In this document: positions 50,858 to 60,060 of the stretch, piece by piece
How the letters are laid out: each line of letters starts with the position of its first letter
Position numbering within the stretch: the first letter of the stretch is position 1
DNA from: Carnobacterium_A sp047553015
GTDB taxonomy: Bacteria > Bacillota > Bacilli > Lactobacillales > Carnobacteriaceae
Direction of reading: 5' to 3'
DNA length: 64,000 nucleotides
NCBI RefSeq assembly: GCF_047553015.1
Contig: NZ_CP180212.1
Coordinates: forward strand, 2,046,001 to 2,110,000
The notes under the pieces: model-generated
The model's input: only the letters and a program-made list of their open reading frames with translations
Told to the model about the DNA's origin: nothing
The model's database searches: none
Program-made: the position numbers and the translations under genes

Positions 50858-53542
50858 ATGAAAAATTGGCGTCAGTTTATACAATCATTGGTTGTTTTAG
50901 GTTATATTTCTACAACATTGGTAAGTCCAGTTGTTACTGTTCTGGCGGTAGGAGATAATGAGGTTGATCCTTCTCCGCAAGTCGAAAAATTAGATGCTAC
51001 AATTGATAGTGAAAAAACAATCGATTCTGCTTTAACTCAAGATGAACCAGTAGTCACTGAGGAAGATAAGTCTGCTTCGGATACAGTAACAAGTGAAAAA
51101 GATGTGGAAATAAAACCAATAGAACCAACAGAGCCAACTGAAGTTTTGAAAGAGGATTCAGAAGAAATAAAAACTGAGCCAAAAATAGAGGAAGAAACAA
51201 CTGAACCAAAAACAAATGAAGAAAAAGTAGAAGCGACAGCTCCAACAGCAAAGATGGCAATTGAGCCACTTGCTGCAGATAAAAATATAGCGCTACAAAT
51301 TATGGGGATAAATGATTTCCACGGAGCATTGAATACAACGGGTACTTATTACTCTTCTGATGGTACTAGATTAAGAAACCTAGGAACCGCTCCATTATTA
51401 GCAACATACATGAATGAAGCGGAACAAGCTTTTACAACAGCAGCAACTAAAGATGGTCTAGAAGCGAATTCCATTCGTGTAGACTCTGGAGATCGTGTAG
51501 GTGCAAGTCCGGCTGTTTCTGGTCTGCTTCAAGACGAACCAACTATTCGTGCATACAAAGCAATGGGCTTTGACATCGGAACATTGGGCAACCATGAATT
51601 CGATGAAGGACTAGCTGAATACTATCGTATTACAAAAGGAATTGCTCCAGAACCTGGTAAATTTAAAGATTATGTTATGGATTATAGCAAAACTAACGAT
51701 GGTGACAACATGGAGATTGTTATAGCAAACGTAGTAGATAAAGGGACCACGAATATTCCTTACGGTTGGGAAGCTTACACTGTGAAAGAAGTTAACGGTG
51801 TAAAGGTTGGCTTTATCGGTATTGTTACTACTGATATTCCAAATCTTGTGTTAAAACAACATTATGTAGGATACGATTTTTTAGATGAAGCTGAAACAAT
51901 TGAAAAATATTCTAAAGAATTAAAAGCAAAAGGTGTTGAAGCAATTGTAGTTTTAGCACACGTTTCTGCATTAAGTACTTTTAACAAAGATAATCCAGAA
52001 GCTGGCAACGTCGGTGGCGATGTAGCAACTATCTTAGGAACATTAGATAAAAGCTACCCTGAACATAGTGTCGATGCCGTTTTTTCTGGACACAATCATC
52101 AAGCAGTCGATGGTGTATTTAATGGCACAAACTCTGATACTTTAGTTGTTCAAAGTTCTTCCAGCGGAAAAGGATTTGTAAACTTAATAGGAGAATTGAA
52201 TCCAACTACAAAAGACTTTGCTGAAACACCATCTGCAGATGTCATTTTCGTAGAGCCAGGTAAAACTCCTGAACCTAACGTGGACAAACTTGTAAAAGAC
52301 ACAGAAAAAATTGTCGATGTCATCACCCAGGAAAAAATTGGGACGGCTTCAGGAGATATTTCAAGAGAAGTGAACGAATACAAGGAATCCGCACTTGGAA
52401 ACTTTATTACTGATGGCCAATTAAAAGCTGCGAGAGATTGGGGATACAAAGCAGACTTCGCGATGACGAACAATGGAGGAATCCGAGATAACTTAAAAGT
52501 TAAAGAAGATGGAAAAACTATTTCATGGGGAGCAGCACAAGCTACTCAGCCATTCGGTAATCTACTTCAAATAGTTGAAATGAAAGGGTCAGATGTATTA
52601 CAAGTATTAAATGAACAATACGACGGAGGTCAAAAATACTTCTTGCAACTTTCTGGTTTAACTTACAGGTTTACAGAAACTGCTGTAGAAGGTCAAGAGT
52701 ATGGAGTATTAGATGTAACTTTACCTGACGGATCATCTTTAGATTTGGATAAAACCTATACCGTAGTTATTAATGACTTTATTTTGGGTGGTGGAGACGG
52801 TTTTGCAGGATTCACTAAAGCAACGAAATTAGGTGAAATTGATCCAGATACAGATATTTTTATTTCTTACATTAAAGATTTAGAATCTAAAGGTGTGATC
52901 ATTGATACCAAAGTAGAGGGACGCAAACAATATATCAGTATTGAGTCCGTTATCAAAGACGCTACAACATTACCTGAATTAACTGAAAAAACAAAGGAAC
53001 TAGTCGGTGTAACCGTTCCTAAAGCTACTGTTGAAATGGCATTAAGAAAAACAGTTATTTCTACTGTTGCAGATGATAAAGGAAACTTTACATTAGATTT
53101 ATCTTCCTTAAATCTAAAAGTTGATGATGTTTGGAAACTTACAGTTATCAATCCTGATGGCTTTGCGATTGAATTAGATGTACCTGTAGTAGCAGCGAAA
53201 GAAACACCTGTCGATGGCGACAAAAAACCTGTCGATGGCGACAAAAAACCTGTCGATAGCGACAAAACACCTGTCGATAGCGACAAAACACCCGTCGATA
53301 GCGACAAAACACCCGTCGATAGCGACAAAACACCTGTCGATAGCGACAAAACACCTGTCGATGGCGACAAAAAACCTGTCAAAGGCGATAAGAATGATTC
53401 TTCAGTATCAAAAGAAGAACAAGGTAAATTACCTCAAACAGGCTCACAAAACTTGGGACTGTTTAGCTTAATTGGAATAGCTTTTGCTGGTTCAGGAGCT
53501 GTTATTCTTTTCAAACAAAAAAAGTTAGCGAATAAAAAGTAA
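50858..53542 (+). CDS. LPxTG-anchored 5'-nucleotidase/UshA-like surface protein
   Basis: An 894-residue cell-wall protein. A signal peptide (about 1-32) and an acidic Glu/Thr/Pro-rich linker (about 35-135) come first. The metallophosphatase domain follows (LQIMGINDFHGALN, VDSGDRVGAS, GNHEFDEG, VVLAHVSA, FSGHNHQAVDG), then the 5'-nucleotidase C domain (GNFITDGQLKAAR, MTNNGGIRDNL, GGGDGFAGF). Nine PVDxDK heptads and the sorting signal LPQTG, a hydrophobic helix and KQKKLANKK end the protein. It would hydrolyse extracellular nucleotides, for phosphate and purine salvage and possibly host adenosine signalling. AGGAGG precedes the ATG. Confidence 0.94.
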   Translation: MKNWRQFIQSLVVLGYISTTLVSPVVTVLAVGDNEVDPSPQVEKLDATIDSEKTIDSALTQDEPVVTEEDKSASDTVTSEKDVEIKPIEPTEPTEVLKEDSEEIKTEPKIEEETTEPKTNEEKVEATAPTAKMAIEPLAADKNIALQIMGINDFHGALNTTGTYYSSDGTRLRNLGTAPLLATYMNEAEQAFTTAATKDGLEANSIRVDSGDRVGASPAVSGLLQDEPTIRAYKAMGFDIGTLGNHEFDEGLAEYYRITKGIAPEPGKFKDYVMDYSKTNDGDNMEIVIANVVDKGTTNIPYGWEAYTVKEVNGVKVGFIGIVTTDIPNLVLKQHYVGYDFLDEAETIEKYSKELKAKGVEAIVVLAHVSALSTFNKDNPEAGNVGGDVATILGTLDKSYPEHSVDAVFSGHNHQAVDGVFNGTNSDTLVVQSSSSGKGFVNLIGELNPTTKDFAETPSADVIFVEPGKTPEPNVDKLVKDTEKIVDVITQEKIGTASGDISREVNEYKESALGNFITDGQLKAARDWGYKADFAMTNNGGIRDNLKVKEDGKTISWGAAQATQPFGNLLQIVEMKGSDVLQVLNEQYDGGQKYFLQLSGLTYRFTETAVEGQEYGVLDVTLPDGSSLDLDKTYTVVINDFILGGGDGFAGFTKATKLGEIDPDTDIFISYIKDLESKGVIIDTKVEGRKQYISIESVIKDATTLPELTEKTKELVGVTVPKATVEMALRKTVISTVADDKGNFTLDLSSLNLKVDDVWKLTVINPDGFAIELDVPVVAAKETPVDGDKKPVDGDKKPVDSDKTPVDSDKTPVDSDKTPVDSDKTPVDSDKTPVDGDKKPVKGDKNDSSVSKEEQGKLPQTGSQNLGLFSLIGIAFAGSGAVILFKQKKLANKK
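53204..53392 (+). repeat. Nine 21-bp in-frame repeats in the wall-spanning region
   Basis: Nine heptads of the form (T/K)PVD(G/S)DK are encoded by near-identical 21-base units; units four to seven are almost the same base for base. Each unit contains TGTCGatrgCGACA, a small inverted repeat. Copy number is likely to vary by slippage. Confidence 0.95.
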
Positions 53543-53552
53543 AAACCTTTCG

Positions 53553-53588
53553 AACTAGTGTTGGCTTATGCTAACGCTAGTTTTTTTT
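53553..53588 (+). terminator. Terminator of the LPxTG nucleotidase
   Basis: AACTAGTGTTGGC pairs with GCTAACGCTAGTT (with GU pairs) and runs into eight T. Confidence 0.87.
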
Positions 53589-53829
53589 ACCCAGCATGAG
53601 GGAATAAAAAATAAAGTAGATAGCTCTTCTCTCTGTTGAAAAACGTATAACTATTCTTGAAAAAAAAGCCACCTCCAGCAATAGCTAACGTTGGCATTAA
53701 GTCTTTCCAAAAATACATACTCAATTTGCTTTATCTTCTATGCTTGATTTAATCATAAATCGTAAATTCCACTGAACTAATAGCTCCGTAATTTTTTTGA
53801 GAAATTGTATTATCTTTTAGCCTATCTAT

Positions 53830-54288
53830 CTAGCTATATTTTTTTATTTCATTAAATTGCCACTCACGTTCAAGAGTAATAGCTCCAATATCGTTGGAGG
53901 TTATCAGTCCTACAGTCTTTATAGCGTAGTCAGAAGCAATCATTGCATGCTCTTTCATATGTCCACTCCCTACCGCCTGCCCCACTACTCTTAACGCTGT
54001 TTTTTGTATTTCAGAATCACATTCTCTAGCCAGTCTATGAATACTAAAACCTATCTGCCTCACATCATGCATTCTTGCTTTACCCTCTTGCCATAATTCA
54101 TTTATTCTGAATCCTTCTACTAGTTCAACATATGATTCATAATTTATACCAACTGTTTCTAAAATATGTTTTGCTAATGATAAGGACCATTTTGCAACAC
54201 TTACCTGATCCATCGTTTCATATAGATCATCTATTTGTTTTCTTAAAGGAGAATTATCGAGTATCTTTATTTTTACTTTTGTTGACAT
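53830..54288 (-). CDS. Putative immunity protein (Imm-5-like)
   Basis: A 152-residue helical protein. The stretch VRQIGFSIHRLARE and VVGQAVGSGHMKEHAMIASDYAIKT resembles the Imm-5-like family of predicted polymorphic-toxin immunity proteins, with the conserved GQAV.S.HM..HA pattern. No toxin gene lies nearby, so it may be an orphan immunity gene protecting against neighbours' toxins. AGGGAGGCTTATTC precedes the ATG. The family call is from memory of the pattern. Confidence 0.6.
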   Translation of the reverse strand: MSTKVKIKILDNSPLRKQIDDLYETMDQVSVAKWSLSLAKHILETVGINYESYVELVEGFRINELWQEGKARMHDVRQIGFSIHRLARECDSEIQKTALRVVGQAVGSGHMKEHAMIASDYAIKTVGLITSNDIGAITLEREWQFNEIKKYS

Positions 54289-54657
54289 GAATAAGCCTCC
54301 CTTACCTCTTTATTCTATCAAATTAAATACATGGTCCTTTGAGAAATTTCTCTTGGAGTACGCTCTTGAGTTTAACGTTCCTAAGAAAACTCTATTAATG
54401 GAATTGAAACAATAAAATCTATTAGTAATACCCTTAGCCTAATTTTTTAGACTAAGGGAACTTAGCTACACCACTTTGATGAACCTACTTTCTTCATTCT
54501 ATCATTTCATATTATTCCATTCACCAACGAATCCTTCGTAAGTCTAGTCCATTATCTTTATTTCAGCACAACTAACTCCTTTATTTAGTGATACAGACTA
54601 ATTTTTTTCTAGTTAGCATCCATCATCAATATGCCTACACAAAGATTTTATCCAAGT
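54289..54657. other. Gene-free region
   Basis: About 370 AT-rich bases. A stem CCCTTAG / CTAAGGG lies near 54440-54470 without a clear T run. No frame or RNA motif was recognised. Confidence 0.35.
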
Positions 54658-55983
54658 TTATTTCTTTTGCTCATAGTAGATAGTTCTTGATATTACGATA
54701 CTATTTTTCTTAGAAAACTCTGTATTAAAATACTCAAAATAAGCACCTGGAGTTATAATTCCTTGAATCTTGACGATATCTATTCCAGATTGTCCAACTA
54801 TCTTATCAGCTAGAAGAACACAATTCGTATTTAATCCAAAATAAGTTTTAAAAGGCCCTTTTTTAAATTTATAAAAAGTACCTTCAATAGCATTGTAGAG
54901 GATACTTGCATAATCTTCGCTAGGTTTATCAGGTATTGAGCTCGTCTCTTTATCTAATTCACTTTGAGGTTTCCATCTATACAGGTTTTTATGAATATCC
55001 GCTATTTCACTCCTAACTCTATCTTTTTGCTCTTCATTTAATTTTAAACCAAACCCAAACAAGGTTTTCCCCATGTAGTGTTGAGAAAACGTTATATAGT
55101 CATCTTTATTTGGAGATTCTACAAATATACCATCAGAGATAAGTCCTTTTAATTTATAGGTTTTTTCGTCGTAACTTCCGTAAGTCATCAGTTTTCCATC
55201 AAAATAAATATCTACGTGGCCCAACATACCAAGGCCTTTTTCAGTTACATGAACAAGAACTTCTAAATCATATGGAGTCGGTTCTTTATAAGCAACTAAG
55301 TCTTCTGGTTTTAACTCTTTTGTTTCAAAGGCTTTATTGATCTTCATCAGCATTTTATGCGGAACTAAAGCCACCATAAATACAGGAAGGCTTATTTTAA
55401 TGCGTCTTTTAAAGGAGTTGGTGGTCTCTTTAGGTAGACTATCTAATACCGAATCAATAATGAATGAAATCCCATAAAGAATAAAAAATAGCCCAATACT
55501 ATTTGAAAGAGGCAACAGGGAAGCCAATGGATGAATAATGATCAGTATTCCTAGAATAAAAAGGACAATAGCTACAAATAAAACTAAAAATCTCCTAGCT
55601 ACATCATTTTCCTTATACTGAAGATAAATCAAAAATCTAATTACTCCACTAACAAGTGCATATAGTCCAAATAAAATTGGCAGGATGCCTACAATAAGTT
55701 CTGGTTTAAAATATATCAGCCCAGCAAAAAGACTATTCATTAAAAATCCAATAACTTTAGCTATTGAGGTAAGTCTTTTTTTCTTAAGTGGCGTAAAACC
55801 AATGAGTTGAAAGAAAGCCGTAACCACGAATAGTAAAACTAAAAGAGTTAAAAGATTCTTCACCGCAAATAAAAGTATCCCTTTTTGAGTTAAAAATATT
55901 GTCCCTACTACCACATACAAAAACCCTGAAAAAACCATTGAATAGACATCAAGATTTTTTAACTTTAGTTCTTTTATTTTCAT
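54658..55983 (-). CDS. Membrane protein fusing HdeD/DUF308-like helices to a papain-like domain
   Basis: A 441-residue protein. Residues about 14-185 hold six hydrophobic segments arranged as in HdeD/DUF308 proteins (PILFGLYALVSGVIRFLIYL, LFFILYGISFIIDSVL). The C-terminal half (about 235-430) shows GHVDIYFDGKLMTYGSYD with a His near its start and NTNCVLLADKIVG with a Cys later. That order suggests a permuted NlpC/P60 or YiiX-like papain fold. It could be a membrane-tethered hydrolase of peptides or lipids. The two halves are recognised by pattern; activity is unproven. GAAAGAGGTAAACAG precedes the ATG. Confidence 0.65.
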   Translation of the reverse strand: MKIKELKLKNLDVYSMVFSGFLYVVVGTIFLTQKGILLFAVKNLLTLLVLLFVVTAFFQLIGFTPLKKKRLTSIAKVIGFLMNSLFAGLIYFKPELIVGILPILFGLYALVSGVIRFLIYLQYKENDVARRFLVLFVAIVLFILGILIIIHPLASLLPLSNSIGLFFILYGISFIIDSVLDSLPKETTNSFKRRIKISLPVFMVALVPHKMLMKINKAFETKELKPEDLVAYKEPTPYDLEVLVHVTEKGLGMLGHVDIYFDGKLMTYGSYDEKTYKLKGLISDGIFVESPNKDDYITFSQHYMGKTLFGFGLKLNEEQKDRVRSEIADIHKNLYRWKPQSELDKETSSIPDKPSEDYASILYNAIEGTFYKFKKGPFKTYFGLNTNCVLLADKIVGQSGIDIVKIQGIITPGAYFEYFNTEFSKKNSIVISRTIYYEQKK

Positions 55984-56051
55984 CTGTTTACCTCTTTCTA
56001 TTTTTTAACGTTAGAAAAAAAGACTTAACTTAAATAAGAAGCGGTTAAACT

Positions 56052-56083
56052 AAAAAAAGCCATTTAAGTTAAATAGAATGGCT
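56052..56083 (-). terminator. Terminator of yjdM
   Basis: AGCCATT pairs with AATGGCT. The minus strand ends in seven T. Confidence 0.82.
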
Positions 56084-56107
56084 CTAGTTTATTTTTCTTA
56101 ACTAATA

Positions 56108-56443
56108 TTAAGCTTTTTTCACAAATTCCGTCTTTAATTGCATAGCACCGATGCCTTCGATTTTACAATCAATATCATGATCACCATCAACCAATCGGAT
56201 AGTCTTTACTTTCGTTCCTTTTTTTACAACAAGGGAAGTTCCCTTTACTTTTAAATCTTTAATAACAATTACTGAATCTCCATCATTTAATGGATTGCCG
56301 TGTGCGTCTTTGAACTCTTTTTTGTCTGTTTCAATAATTGAATCTATTCCCCATTCATGACCACATTCTGGACAAACAAACAGGCTACCGTCTTCATAAG
56401 TATATTCTGAATGACATTTTGGGCAATTTGGTAAATTAGACAT
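56108..56443 (-). CDS. yjdM: YjdM/PhnA family zinc-ribbon protein
   Basis: A 111-residue protein. An N-terminal zinc ribbon (CPKCHSEYTYEDG, CPECGHEW) is followed by an SH3-like C-terminal domain (DGDSVIVIKDLKVKG, DHDIDCKIEGIGAMQLK). It matches the family long named PhnA or 'alkylphosphonate utilisation protein', which is not a phosphonate hydrolase; its real role is unclear. GGAGGAAATCATAC precedes the ATG. It is monocistronic. Confidence 0.92.
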   Translation of the reverse strand: MSNLPNCPKCHSEYTYEDGSLFVCPECGHEWGIDSIIETDKKEFKDAHGNPLNDGDSVIVIKDLKVKGTSLVVKKGTKVKTIRLVDGDHDIDCKIEGIGAMQLKTEFVKKA

Positions 56444-56742
56444 GTATGATTTCCTCCAATGACTAGTGTTACTTATATAATCGCATACCCTTACTGGATT
56501 GGCAATGTCTATTTTTTCACATATTAAATCTGCTTAAGTATATTCTTGTTTTTCCAATAAAAGTTAACTGTCTCTCAAGAATAAACCAAGCAGTTTATTT
56601 ATTATGATTAGTCACTAGTACTGTAGAATCATCTGGCTTTGTACCTATTTTCTTCTATTTAATATCGTAATGTAAACTAACTTTAGTTTACTAGTCATTT
56701 TTACGTTACGTACTCAGTAGCTCCACAATAAATTCCACATAG

Positions 56743-57369
56743 CTATTTCTTATTTCTTATTTCTATTAACTTTACAATATCGCTCCATAAATCTTGAGTC
56801 TCTATTTGTTCTTCTTTAAATCCAGCTTTCACTATGTTTTCAAGTGTCTTTCTATTAATATTAGCTCCCCAAGTATGTAAGGGAATAAAATTTACCGCAT
56901 CCATAACTTTACCAACCAGACGATGTTGGCTTCTCATATGCTCTAGCATCACTATTTTTCCGTTGGGTTTGCAGACTCTTCTTATTTCTTTGAGTCCTTC
57001 TACAGGATCCGGTACTGAACAAAATACACATGAAGTCACAACTGTATCAAATGTGTCATCGGCAAAGCTCATTTTTTGAGCATCCATTTCAATTAATGTG
57101 ATTGCTTCTTTTCCTTTTGTCTTTTGAATGGCTTTTTTTAACATCTGTTCACTAAAATCTATCCCAATTATTTCTACGTTATCTGGATAAAAAAGCAAGT
57201 TTTTCCCAGTACCAACTCCGACTTCTAGAACTTTCTTCCCTTCAATGGCATCCATTAATTTCTCATTCCAGGCACTTTTTGTCATAGCTTCCATCGGTCC
57301 TTCTAAAACATCATATATTTTAGAAATGCGATTGTAACGATTTTTAATTTTTTTAGTTTCATTGCTCAT
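56743..57369 (-). CDS. Class I SAM-dependent methyltransferase
   Basis: A 208-residue methyltransferase. SAM motif I is VLEVGVGTGKNL (about residues 45-56), motif II IEMDAQKMSFADDTFDTVV, then CVFCSVPDPVEGLKEIRRV and GKIVMLEHMRS. The arrangement is that of the UbiE/Methyltransf_11 group. The ending with LHTWGANINRKTLENI resembles small phospholipid N-methyltransferase-like enzymes. GGGGGAAATCTAA precedes the ATG. The substrate is not known. Confidence 0.88.
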   Translation of the reverse strand: MSNETKKIKNRYNRISKIYDVLEGPMEAMTKSAWNEKLMDAIEGKKVLEVGVGTGKNLLFYPDNVEIIGIDFSEQMLKKAIQKTKGKEAITLIEMDAQKMSFADDTFDTVVTSCVFCSVPDPVEGLKEIRRVCKPNGKIVMLEHMRSQHRLVGKVMDAVNFIPLHTWGANINRKTLENIVKAGFKEEQIETQDLWSDIVKLIEIRNKK

Positions 57370-57460
57370 TTAGATTTCCCCCTTTATCAACAGTATAGTA
57401 TACATAAAACGAAGCACCAACTAGTTAAGGAATACTTTTCACTACCTCTTCTTTATCTCA

Positions 57461-57754
57461 TTATACTTCTATTGCCTTCAATATGGACTGAAATTCTTCA
57501 TGACTAATTTCACCACAAGCATAACGCAATTTTGCTGCTTCTTTAGCCGTAGTAACTGCAGAGGTCTCTTTAGTTTGTTCTGACTCTTGGTTTTTTTGCC
57601 TCTTAAAAAATACATAAATGACTAATACAATCAGTCCAACAAAAATCACTTGTTTGAGATTATTACCAAACAGTGTATTAAGCGAATGGAAGTCTTGTTG
57701 TAGCCCATTGTATCTACCTTGCGAAAAGTTCCCCATATGTCCTCCGTTCATCAT
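57461..57754 (-). CDS. Membrane protein with C-terminal SHOCT domain
   Basis: A 97-residue protein. The N-terminus is Met/His/Gly-rich (MMNGGHMGNFSQGRYNG), followed by one membrane helix (about 36-50) and a cytoplasmic SHOCT motif (LRYACGEISHEEFQSILKAI). SHOCT domains mediate oligomerisation. It lies 1 bp after the secreted Met-rich gene, hence in the same operon. The Met/His N-terminus would face outward and could bind Cu(I) or Ag(I); that is inference. Confidence 0.75.
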   Translation of the reverse strand: MMNGGHMGNFSQGRYNGLQQDFHSLNTLFGNNLKQVIFVGLIVLVIYVFFKRQKNQESEQTKETSAVTTAKEAAKLRYACGEISHEEFQSILKAIEV

Positions 57755-57755
57755 C

Positions 57756-58139
57756 TTAATTTCTCCCTTCTCTCATCCTAAAGTGACTATTTCGAGATGA
57801 ATCATCTGTTTCGTGCATTCCCTTGTAAAATTCTTTCCGTTCTGAATTTGTTAAGTTGGCGTGCATTTCATCCATCTGCGATTCCATCTGTTCAACAGTT
57901 GACTGGTTTTCTTTTCGAAAATTCTGCATCTCATCAAATGATATGCCTTCATTTTCCATAACGCTTTCCATCTGTTCTAAGTGATTTTTCCCCATCATAG
58001 TAGAGGCATTGGTACCTCTAATCTCTTGCTGTTGATTGATCGGTTTTTGATTCACTGTCTCCATCCCCGAATGAAAAGATAAGCCAACTCCACTTACAAG
58101 AGTCATAGTTGCAACTAATAGTCCATTAATTATAGTCAT
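57756..58139 (-). CDS. Secreted Met/Gln-rich small protein
   Basis: A 127-residue protein with an N-terminal hydrophobic helix (INGLLVATMTLVSGVGLSFH) and then a helical domain unusually rich in Met, Glu and Gln: MMGKNHLEQMESVMENEG and EQMESQMDEMHANL. It ends in an Arg-rich tail. The family is not recognised. Spaced Met and His residues are typical of periplasmic or surface copper- and silver-binding proteins. AAAAGGAGATTGAATCAAT precedes the ATG. It is the middle gene of a three-gene unit. Confidence 0.65.
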   Translation of the reverse strand: MTIINGLLVATMTLVSGVGLSFHSGMETVNQKPINQQQEIRGTNASTMMGKNHLEQMESVMENEGISFDEMQNFRKENQSTVEQMESQMDEMHANLTNSERKEFYKGMHETDDSSRNSHFRMREGRN

Positions 58140-58181
58140 ATTGATTCAATCTCCTTTTAATTGTTTTTTATACCATAGCCG

Positions 58182-58376
58182 TTAGTCTTCTAGTAGATTT
58201 TTCTTAATTTGTTCGAACTCTTCAAGAGATAGTTCGCCTTTTGCAAGTCTGACCTTCGCTATCTCTAATGGTTTTGAACGCTCAACTACTTGATTTTCGT
58301 TTATACCAACGGAATGCTTGCGGTTTATTCCTATATAAACTAAATATCCAATGAGTAAAAATGGTATAAGCATCAT
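58182..58376 (-). CDS. Small SHOCT-domain membrane protein
   Basis: A 64-residue protein with a membrane helix at the N-terminus (MMLIPFLLIGYLVYIGI) and a SHOCT motif at the C-terminus (VRLAKGELSLEEFEQIKKNL). It is the first gene of the Met/His-rich envelope unit. TAGGAGGTGAATGAGAT precedes the ATG. About 90-100 bases upstream are the direct repeats proposed as response-regulator sites. Confidence 0.75.
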   Translation of the reverse strand: MMLIPFLLIGYLVYIGINRKHSVGINENQVVERSKPLEIAKVRLAKGELSLEEFEQIKKNLLED

Positions 58377-58466
58377 ATCTCATTCACCTCCTAATTCATC
58401 TGTTCATTTTGATCTAATGTGCTGTCTGTTGTTATCCTTAATACTACATCTTACTCATGGAGATGG

Positions 58467-58483
58467 TATGGGCAAGTTATGGG
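58467..58483. promoter_or_regulatory. Direct repeats, possible OmpR-family response-regulator site
   Basis: TATGGG occurs twice on the plus strand, at 58467-58472 and 58478-58483, exactly 11 bases apart; on the minus strand this is CCCATA-n5-CCCATA. OmpR-family regulators bind direct repeats of 10-11 base period. The two-component genes are the next operon upstream. Confidence 0.45.
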
Positions 58484-58586
58484 GAATTTGTGTAGATAGC
58501 ACCAACTTAAGGATTGTTTGTCGATTTCTATACTTTATCGTCTAGAATTTCTATTGCACTATCCCACTTTATTCATATTGATAGAT

Positions 58587-58623
58587 TAAAAAGCAACCTA
58601 CTCCCAACTAGGGACAGGTTGCT
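58587..58623 (-). terminator. Terminator of the histidine kinase operon
   Basis: AGCAACCT pairs with AGGTTGCT. On the minus strand TTTTTAATC follows. Confidence 0.82.
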
Positions 58624-58692
58624 AACTTAATCTTTGTGAATACACTTATAAACGAGCTGCATTAAAATAAAAATCGTTTAGTCGCTTTATTT

Positions 58693-60060
58693 CTATTTTT
58701 TAGGAAAGTATAATGTTATTGTTGTCCCAACAGTTAATTGACTCCGGATTTTGATTTCTCCTCGATGGGCTTCTACAAATGCTTTTACAATAGATAAGCC
58801 TATCCCAACGCCACCTGTTTTTCTATCGCGTGATTTATCGCCTCTATAAAATCTTTGAAACAATAAAGGCAAGTCCTCTTCTTTTATTCCCACTCCTTCA
58901 TCTTTTACGATAAATATAATTTGATTGTCTTTCTCTTCTACACGAATAAATACTTTGCTTCCTGGTGGTGTATATTGTAAAGCATTGTTCACAACATTTA
59001 TTAAAATTTGGATAATTTTATCCTGGTCACCTAAGAACCATGGAAATTCTTTTTTACTTTGTATTTCTAGCACTACACCTTTTTCACTAAATAATGGATT
59101 GAATTGTTCTTCTATAAAAGACACTATCTTCCCTGTTTCCAATTTTGTTTTAGTTAATTTAATCTGAGGATTTTCGGCTGCAATTAATTTTTCTAGCTCA
59201 TTTACTAATCTAACTAGACGCATCAGTTCTGCGTGAAATTGGTCTAATCTCATTTCATTAGGCTCCCATATTCCATCTTGAAAAGCCTCAATCTGACTCC
59301 TTAAAGTTGCAAGTGGCGTTCTAAGCTCATGTGCAAAATCAGCTGTAAACTGTTTTCTTAATTTCTCTTCTTTTACTAAAGAGTCTGCAAGCTGATTAAA
59401 TGATTCACCTAATGGCTTCATCTCTCCTGTCAAATCATTAAGTGGAATTTGAGTCTTCCATTGATGATTGCGCAACTCAGCAACTCCTGTTACAAGTTTA
59501 TTAACTCCTAACGTTAAGCGTTTTGAAAATAACAAACTAGCTATTATAGATAAAATAACCGTAAACAATACAGCAAGAATGATGTTTCGTTTAATTGATT
59601 TTAAAAAAGCAAATTCATCGCCATCTAATTGGCCTGAATAGTAGACGGTTAGATGTCCAATGACCTTATTTCCACTCTTTAGTGGATAAGACTCTGATTG
59701 ATACTCGTTAGTATTTAATGAAGATTGATGGCCATTCATTCTACTCATCATTGATCCCATGGAGGTTGAATCAAGGACTAAGTCCCCGTTAGTAGTGTTC
59801 ATTTTATAATACAAACTCTCTTTCATCGCTTGCTGATGCACCATATTTTTTACTTGTTCATTCGTTAACTGACCCGTATCATCGTATTGTTGGATGACTT
59901 CCTCTTTAATTGTTTCAATACTTTTCACTCTATTTATAGTAATATAATCCGTGAACTGATTTTCAACGCCAGAAAAAATAGTCATGCTCGCAATTAGAAT
60001 ACCACTTAAAGAGACCACCAAAAGATACAATAAAACCCTTAACCTAAGTGTCAGATTCAT
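58693..60060 (-). CDS. Two-component sensor histidine kinase
   Basis: A 455-residue membrane kinase with two membrane helices flanking an extracellular domain (about 31-165). That domain contains a Met-rich patch (SMGSMMSRMNGHQ). A HAMP region follows, then the HisKA domain with the phospho-His in FAHELRTPLATLRSQ and the ATPase N, G1 and G2 boxes (NVVNNALQYTPP, DEGVGIKEED, GVGIGLSIVKA). The start at 60060 follows GGAGGG and lies inside the 3' end of the regulator gene (17 bp overlap). The stimulus is unknown; the Met/His patch suggests soft metal ions. Confidence 0.93.
   Translation of the reverse strand: MNLTLRLRVLLYLLVVSLSGILIASMTIFSGVENQFTDYITINRVKSIETIKEEVIQQYDDTGQLTNEQVKNMVHQQAMKESLYYKMNTTNGDLVLDSTSMGSMMSRMNGHQSSLNTNEYQSESYPLKSGNKVIGHLTVYYSGQLDGDEFAFLKSIKRNIILAVLFTVILSIIASLLFSKRLTLGVNKLVTGVAELRNHQWKTQIPLNDLTGEMKPLGESFNQLADSLVKEEKLRKQFTADFAHELRTPLATLRSQIEAFQDGIWEPNEMRLDQFHAELMRLVRLVNELEKLIAAENPQIKLTKTKLETGKIVSFIEEQFNPLFSEKGVVLEIQSKKEFPWFLGDQDKIIQILINVVNNALQYTPPGSKVFIRVEEKDNQIIFIVKDEGVGIKEEDLPLLFQRFYRGDKSRDRKTGGVGIGLSIVKAFVEAHRGEIKIRSQLTVGTTITLYFPKK

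Noticed and set aside
52867..53382. Long antisense frame (171 codons) opposite the nucleotidase repeats
   Set aside because: It is a mirror of the repeat region and the conserved 5'-nucleotidase domain; no ribosome site or family.
53204..53392. Regular 21-bp repeats that could look like a CRISPR array
   Set aside because: They are contiguous without spacers, in frame with the LPxTG protein, and encode PVDxDK heptads.
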